Source: J088 sp003695505 [NCBI: Candidatus Dadabacteria bacterium] (GTDB taxonomy: Bacteria; J088). From it: 8,993 bases of DNA. Shown here in pieces: positions 6,348 through 8,993 of the stretch (its first letter is position 1; each line of letters opens with the position of its first letter). The stretch spans positions 1 to 8,993 of the forward strand of contig RFIY01000056.1 in the NCBI GenBank assembly GCA_003695505.1. The letters are read 5' to 3'. Under the pieces are notes generated by a model, which worked only from the letters and a program-made list of their open reading frames with translations, did not search any database and was not told the DNA's origin. Position numbers and translations under genes: made by a program.

Positions 6348-6384
6348 AAAAACAAACGCCCCGGGTGTGATTCCGGGGCGTTTG
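6348..6384 (-). terminator. Rho-independent terminator of the lipoprotein gene
   Basis: A perfect 12-bp stem: CAAACGCCCCGG at 6353-6364 pairs with CCGGGGCGTTTG at 6373-6384 around an 8-nt loop. On the minus strand it is followed at once by TTTTT (6352-6348). It begins 24 nt after the TGA of the 6409-8439 gene. There is no T run on the plus side, so it acts mainly for the minus strand. Confidence 0.92.
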
Positions 6385-6408
6385 CAATCGTCGTCGTTGT
6401 GTTTCAGG

Positions 6409-8439
6409 TCAGAGCAGATTCGTAATGTTCTGGAACAAGCCCTGCATCAGCGCGTTGAGGCTGCGGTTGGTGGCCGGGAAGAACACATTGCTGCCAAGGT
6501 CGTACACTTTTGTTTCATCGTTTGTGTCCACCAGGCGAATATAGAGAATCCCGCTCAGCGTTGGATCGCGGAATGCGAGCATACCCAGGGGGCTCTTCAC
6601 CAGATCCGCGCGCAAGCCGAATTCTGTGCTCGTTGGCGGCTGGATATCCTCGACGGTTAGCGACGACTGCGCGGCCAGATCCGCCATTTCGCGCAGGTTG
6701 TCGGTATAGTCGACGCCGTCACTTCGGCTGTGTTCGACACGAAACTCGGTGGTGGTGATCTGCGGGAAGTACTCCGGCGTGAAATGGTCCATGTCGATGG
6801 CCCGATACTCGCTCGGGCCGTCGCAAAGAAAGTCCTCTGCGCCGGTTTCGGGGTTCCTCGGCGCATTGGTCGGGTCGGTATCGCCGGCAGGACTCAGTGA
6901 ATCATCGCATTCAAATTCGAGCAGGAGCCGCACATCGTCCCAGGACTCGACGTACTCGGTGACAGTTTTGCCGTTGGTCGTGTCGGTGACGGCCATGGTG
7001 ACCGGCAATGTCCAGAAGGGCAGCCAGTCGCGCAGCCATCCTTTGGGCGCCTTGAAGTACTGACCGACGTCGAATTCCAGTACATCCGGAATCACGCCGC
7101 GCAGCACGCCAGAGATCAGATCTTCGTTGACGAGGCTGCTGCTGAGCAGCGAATCGAGATCCTCGATTGCACTTGCGTCCTGACCGCTCAGTTCCAGCAC
7201 CGCCTGAATGACGGCCTGGGCGAATCCCGAGCGAACCAGTGCCGTGGTCAGCACCGAAATCAGCGGCACCAGGTCGCGGCTCCAATTGATGCGCACGGCC
7301 GTGTCTCCGGCAAATGCGGCGGCGATGTTGTCGACGCCATCCATCACCTCATCGTTGATGTTGAACTGGATCTCATCCAGCGTGTCGATGTTGACGATCG
7401 GGGTCGCCGAGAAATCAATATTGAGCTGGATCGTGAAGCCGCGGTCATCCTGCTCGACCAGGGCGACCACGTCATCGGTCTGGTCATCGGTCTCGGTAAT
7501 GATGAAATTGAGCGCCTTGCTCAGGTCATCCATCGCCGTCGCAAACTGGACGCCTGCGGTTTTCATGGCTTCCGCGTCGGCGAGGCCGAGCAGCTTGTTC
7601 TGGCTGGCAAGAACCGTCGCTGCGACATTCGACAGAATGCTGACCAGCGGCGGGTTGTCCGTGGCGAACAGCTCATCAACCTGATTGAAGATATGCGTGA
7701 ATGCCTCGGTCGTGCCGAAGTCGATTGAGAAGTCGGTTGCCAGGATCATCTGCATCACGCCGTCCGCGACCAGAAACACGCTGTCGAGAAACAGGGCCTC
7801 GGCCAGGTCGTGCTCACCTTTCATATCCATCAGTTCAAACGGCAATGCCTTGAACTTGATCGGCAGATGCTGAAACGTGATGGAAAAGTCCGGATTCTGT
7901 TTGACTTGCGCGAGGATCGTCGCATTGCCGGCGAAAAAGTCTGAAAACTCCTTGACAAAACTGTCGAGCGTACTTGCGACCAGTCCCGATCCGCCCGCGG
8001 CTTCCAGGCGCGCATCGACCTCGCCAATCCAGGCCTGCGGCGTCATTCCGGGGGCAAACTGGGGGAGGGCGCCAAATTGCTGCGCGATGCCGAGCAGGGT
8101 GCTGAGTGTTTCGAGCCAGTCATTGATCTGGTTGAGTGTGTTCGCCATGACAAACATATAACGCGCCTGATCCTTGGCGACCGGATCGAAGTTCAGCGCG
8201 ACGGCGAGCTCGGAATAGTCACCTTCGTCATTGACGAGCTTTTCGAGTTCAGTTTTGGCTTCGAGGTACTCACCCTTCTCGAGCAGCGCCTTGGCCGATT
8301 CCAGTTTGGACAGGGCATCCGCAAACGCCTTGGGTTCGCCGTCTGAGGTCCCGCCGACAAAGCAGCCGTGCATCATCAGGGCCAATGCCAGCGTCATCAG
8401 TCCGCGGCCGCGAAAGATTGGTGCGAAATTTCTGGACAT
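6409..8439 (-). CDS. Large predicted lipoprotein of unknown function
   Basis: A 676-residue protein that I do not recognise. From ATG 8439 it begins MSRNFAPIFRGRG and then LMTLALALMMHGC, an export signal with a weak lipobox and the acceptor Cys26. Only two other Cys are present (511 and 539), about right for one disulfide, which supports a lipid-anchored periplasmic or outer-membrane protein. Residues 37-70 are helical and resemble a TPR repeat (ALLEKGEYLEAKTELEKLV). The middle is helical and acidic (TETDDQTDDVVALVEQDD, 315-332). The C-terminal third looks more strand-rich, with a loop between the two Cys rich in Asp, Pro and Thr. The start at 8439 is preferred over the in-frame ATG at 8538 because that ATG lies within the gene's own -10 box; GGGAG lies 11 nt upstream of 8439. 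Next to the Cys is FVGG, not Asp, so no inner-membrane retention signal is seen. The gene is monocistronic, with its own promoter and terminator. Confidence 0.8.
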   Translation of the reverse strand: MSRNFAPIFRGRGLMTLALALMMHGCFVGGTSDGEPKAFADALSKLESAKALLEKGEYLEAKTELEKLVNDEGDYSELAVALNFDPVAKDQARYMFVMANTLNQINDWLETLSTLLGIAQQFGALPQFAPGMTPQAWIGEVDARLEAAGGSGLVASTLDSFVKEFSDFFAGNATILAQVKQNPDFSITFQHLPIKFKALPFELMDMKGEHDLAEALFLDSVFLVADGVMQMILATDFSIDFGTTEAFTHIFNQVDELFATDNPPLVSILSNVAATVLASQNKLLGLADAEAMKTAGVQFATAMDDLSKALNFIITETDDQTDDVVALVEQDDRGFTIQLNIDFSATPIVNIDTLDEIQFNINDEVMDGVDNIAAAFAGDTAVRINWSRDLVPLISVLTTALVRSGFAQAVIQAVLELSGQDASAIEDLDSLLSSSLVNEDLISGVLRGVIPDVLEFDVGQYFKAPKGWLRDWLPFWTLPVTMAVTDTTNGKTVTEYVESWDDVRLLLEFECDDSLSPAGDTDPTNAPRNPETGAEDFLCDGPSEYRAIDMDHFTPEYFPQITTTEFRVEHSRSDGVDYTDNLREMADLAAQSSLTVEDIQPPTSTEFGLRADLVKSPLGMLAFRDPTLSGILYIRLVDTNDETKVYDLGSNVFFPATNRSLNALMQGLFQNITNLL

Positions 8440-8516
8440 CAAGGGTAGCACTCCCGTACAATCGTTAACGGTGGCTGACGACGCGGCGCAGTGCCGCAGT
8501 GCGTCAAACAACGTTT

Positions 8517-8544
8517 TTGTTTCCATCAGGAAAACCATTATAAG
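8517..8544 (+). promoter_or_regulatory. Weak candidate promoter for the right-hand plus-strand gene
   Basis: TTGTTT (8517-8522), a 16-base spacer and TATAAG (8539-8544) lie on the plus strand and share their -10 bases with the minus-strand promoter. Transcription would begin near 8551, after GTG 8544, so if this promoter is used the protein must start later (for example ATG 8589). An upstream promoter is equally possible. Confidence 0.25.
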
Positions 8545-8566
8545 TGAATCTTGATCGCGCCGTAAA
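8537..8566 (-). promoter_or_regulatory. Sigma70-type promoter of the lipoprotein gene
   Basis: On the minus strand, a -35 TTTACG (8566-8561; four of six consensus bases) is 18 bases from a perfect -10 TATAAT (8542-8537). Transcription should begin around 8530 and leave a leader of about 90 nt before ATG 8439. This placement rules out the ATG at 8538 as the translation start. Confidence 0.7.
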
Positions 8567-8993
8567 GTGTTCCGTTATCGCGGCCTGTATGGCGGTTGCC
8601 GGGCAGGCCGCGGTCGCGGCGCCAAGGGCGCACTCCTGGGGGGGGCGTGCGGCGGCTGCCGGCGGGACGCTGGTCGAAGCAACGGTGATGGATACAGGTC
8701 ATCTACGGGTCACGCGCAGTCTCTGTTCCGGGCACAGTGCCATTGTGGGGCGCGATGCGGTATGGCCGGTAGGCGGAGCTATGCCGGCCCCCGGCAGCCG
8801 GGTCGTAGGATTGTATGCTGCGGCTTCGCAGCGACTCGATGTCGTCGACCTGGCCTGGACACGCTGGGCGCTGGATTTGTCCCAAGTTTATCGGCAGAGC
8901 GTCTGTCGGGCGGGGGAGCGGCCGGAACGCGCGTCGCGGTGGTTGCGGGCGGGCTGGCAGGATCTGTTGTCTATCCCGGATCAGCGGGCGCGG
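8544..8993 (+). CDS. Predicted secreted protein of unknown function (partial, C-terminus off the right edge)
   Basis: An open frame of 150 codons begins at GTG 8544, just after an in-frame TAA, and is still open at the last base. The N-terminus reads as a Sec signal peptide: NLDRAVK, then a hydrophobic stretch CSVIAACMAVAG, then QAAVAAP with likely cleavage near residue 25 or 26. The visible mature part has two Cys (61 and 121), several Trp (32, 74, 105, 108, 133, 138) and many Arg. I recognise no domain. AGGA lies 12 nt before the GTG, rather far for a ribosome binding site, so ATG 8589 is an alternative start, but that would remove the basic N-region. The gene diverges from the lipoprotein gene. 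Eight consecutive G (8638-8645) encode Trp32-Gly33-Gly34. That this is a gene at all rests on the open frame, the signal peptide and the divergent layout. Confidence 0.55.
   Translation, partial: MNLDRAVKCSVIAACMAVAGQAAVAAPRAHSWGGRAAAAGGTLVEATVMDTGHLRVTRSLCSGHSAIVGRDAVWPVGGAMPAPGSRVVGLYAAASQRLDVVDLAWTRWALDLSQVYRQSVCRAGERPERASRWLRAGWQDLLSIPDQRAR

Noticed and set aside
5785-6387. Minus-strand open frame of 200 codons across the intergenic gap
   Set aside because: It runs through both repeat copies and the terminator, its peptide is Arg/Pro/Gly-rich and repeats with the DNA repeat, and it has no good start signal. It is an artefact of the palindromic repeats.
8440-8538. Longer start (ATG 8538) for the lipoprotein gene
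   Set aside because: The ATG lies inside the TATAAT box, so the transcript would start after it. The added residues would also bury the signal peptide.

Overview
The window is GC-rich, densely coded DNA from a bacterium, most likely a proteobacterium. The envelope-glycan genes resemble ArnC, ArnT and ArnE, and the intergenic palindromic repeats are of a type common in Proteobacteria. The class (gamma or alpha) cannot be fixed from the sequence.

Left half (1-4789, minus strand): a tightly coupled five-gene operon, read from right to left. It encodes a polyprenyl-phosphate glycosyltransferase of the GT2 ArnC/GtrB/DPM1 type, an ArnT-like membrane glycosyltransferase (GT39/PMT_2), a DprE1-like FAD oxidase, a DprE2-like short-chain reductase, and the start of a small SMR/ArnE-like membrane protein that runs off the left edge. 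Junctions overlap by 4 nt or are separated by 4 nt. The order reads as a complete route: load a sugar on undecaprenyl phosphate, invert one hydroxyl by oxidation and reduction while it is lipid-linked, flip the lipid, and transfer the sugar outside the inner membrane. The DprE1/DprE2 pair is best known from mycobacterial arabinan synthesis. Here it is joined to ArnC/ArnT-type enzymes, and its FAD subunit has Ala where the mycobacterial enzyme has the benzothiazinone-target Cys.

Middle (4790-6408): a short divergent promoter region, a plus-strand class I SAM methyltransferase (4935-5687), then about 660 bases without a gene. That gap holds two diverged copies of a hairpin-rich dispersed repeat, an extra perfect palindrome and a short motif resembling those near REP-associated transposases. 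It ends in a strong terminator serving the gene to its right.

Right half (6409-8993): a minus-strand gene for a 676-residue predicted lipoprotein of unknown function, with a clear sigma70-type promoter. Diverging from it is the start of a plus-strand gene for a predicted secreted protein (8544 to the right edge). This partial gene has a signal peptide, two Cys in the mature part and a run of eight G just after the signal peptide.
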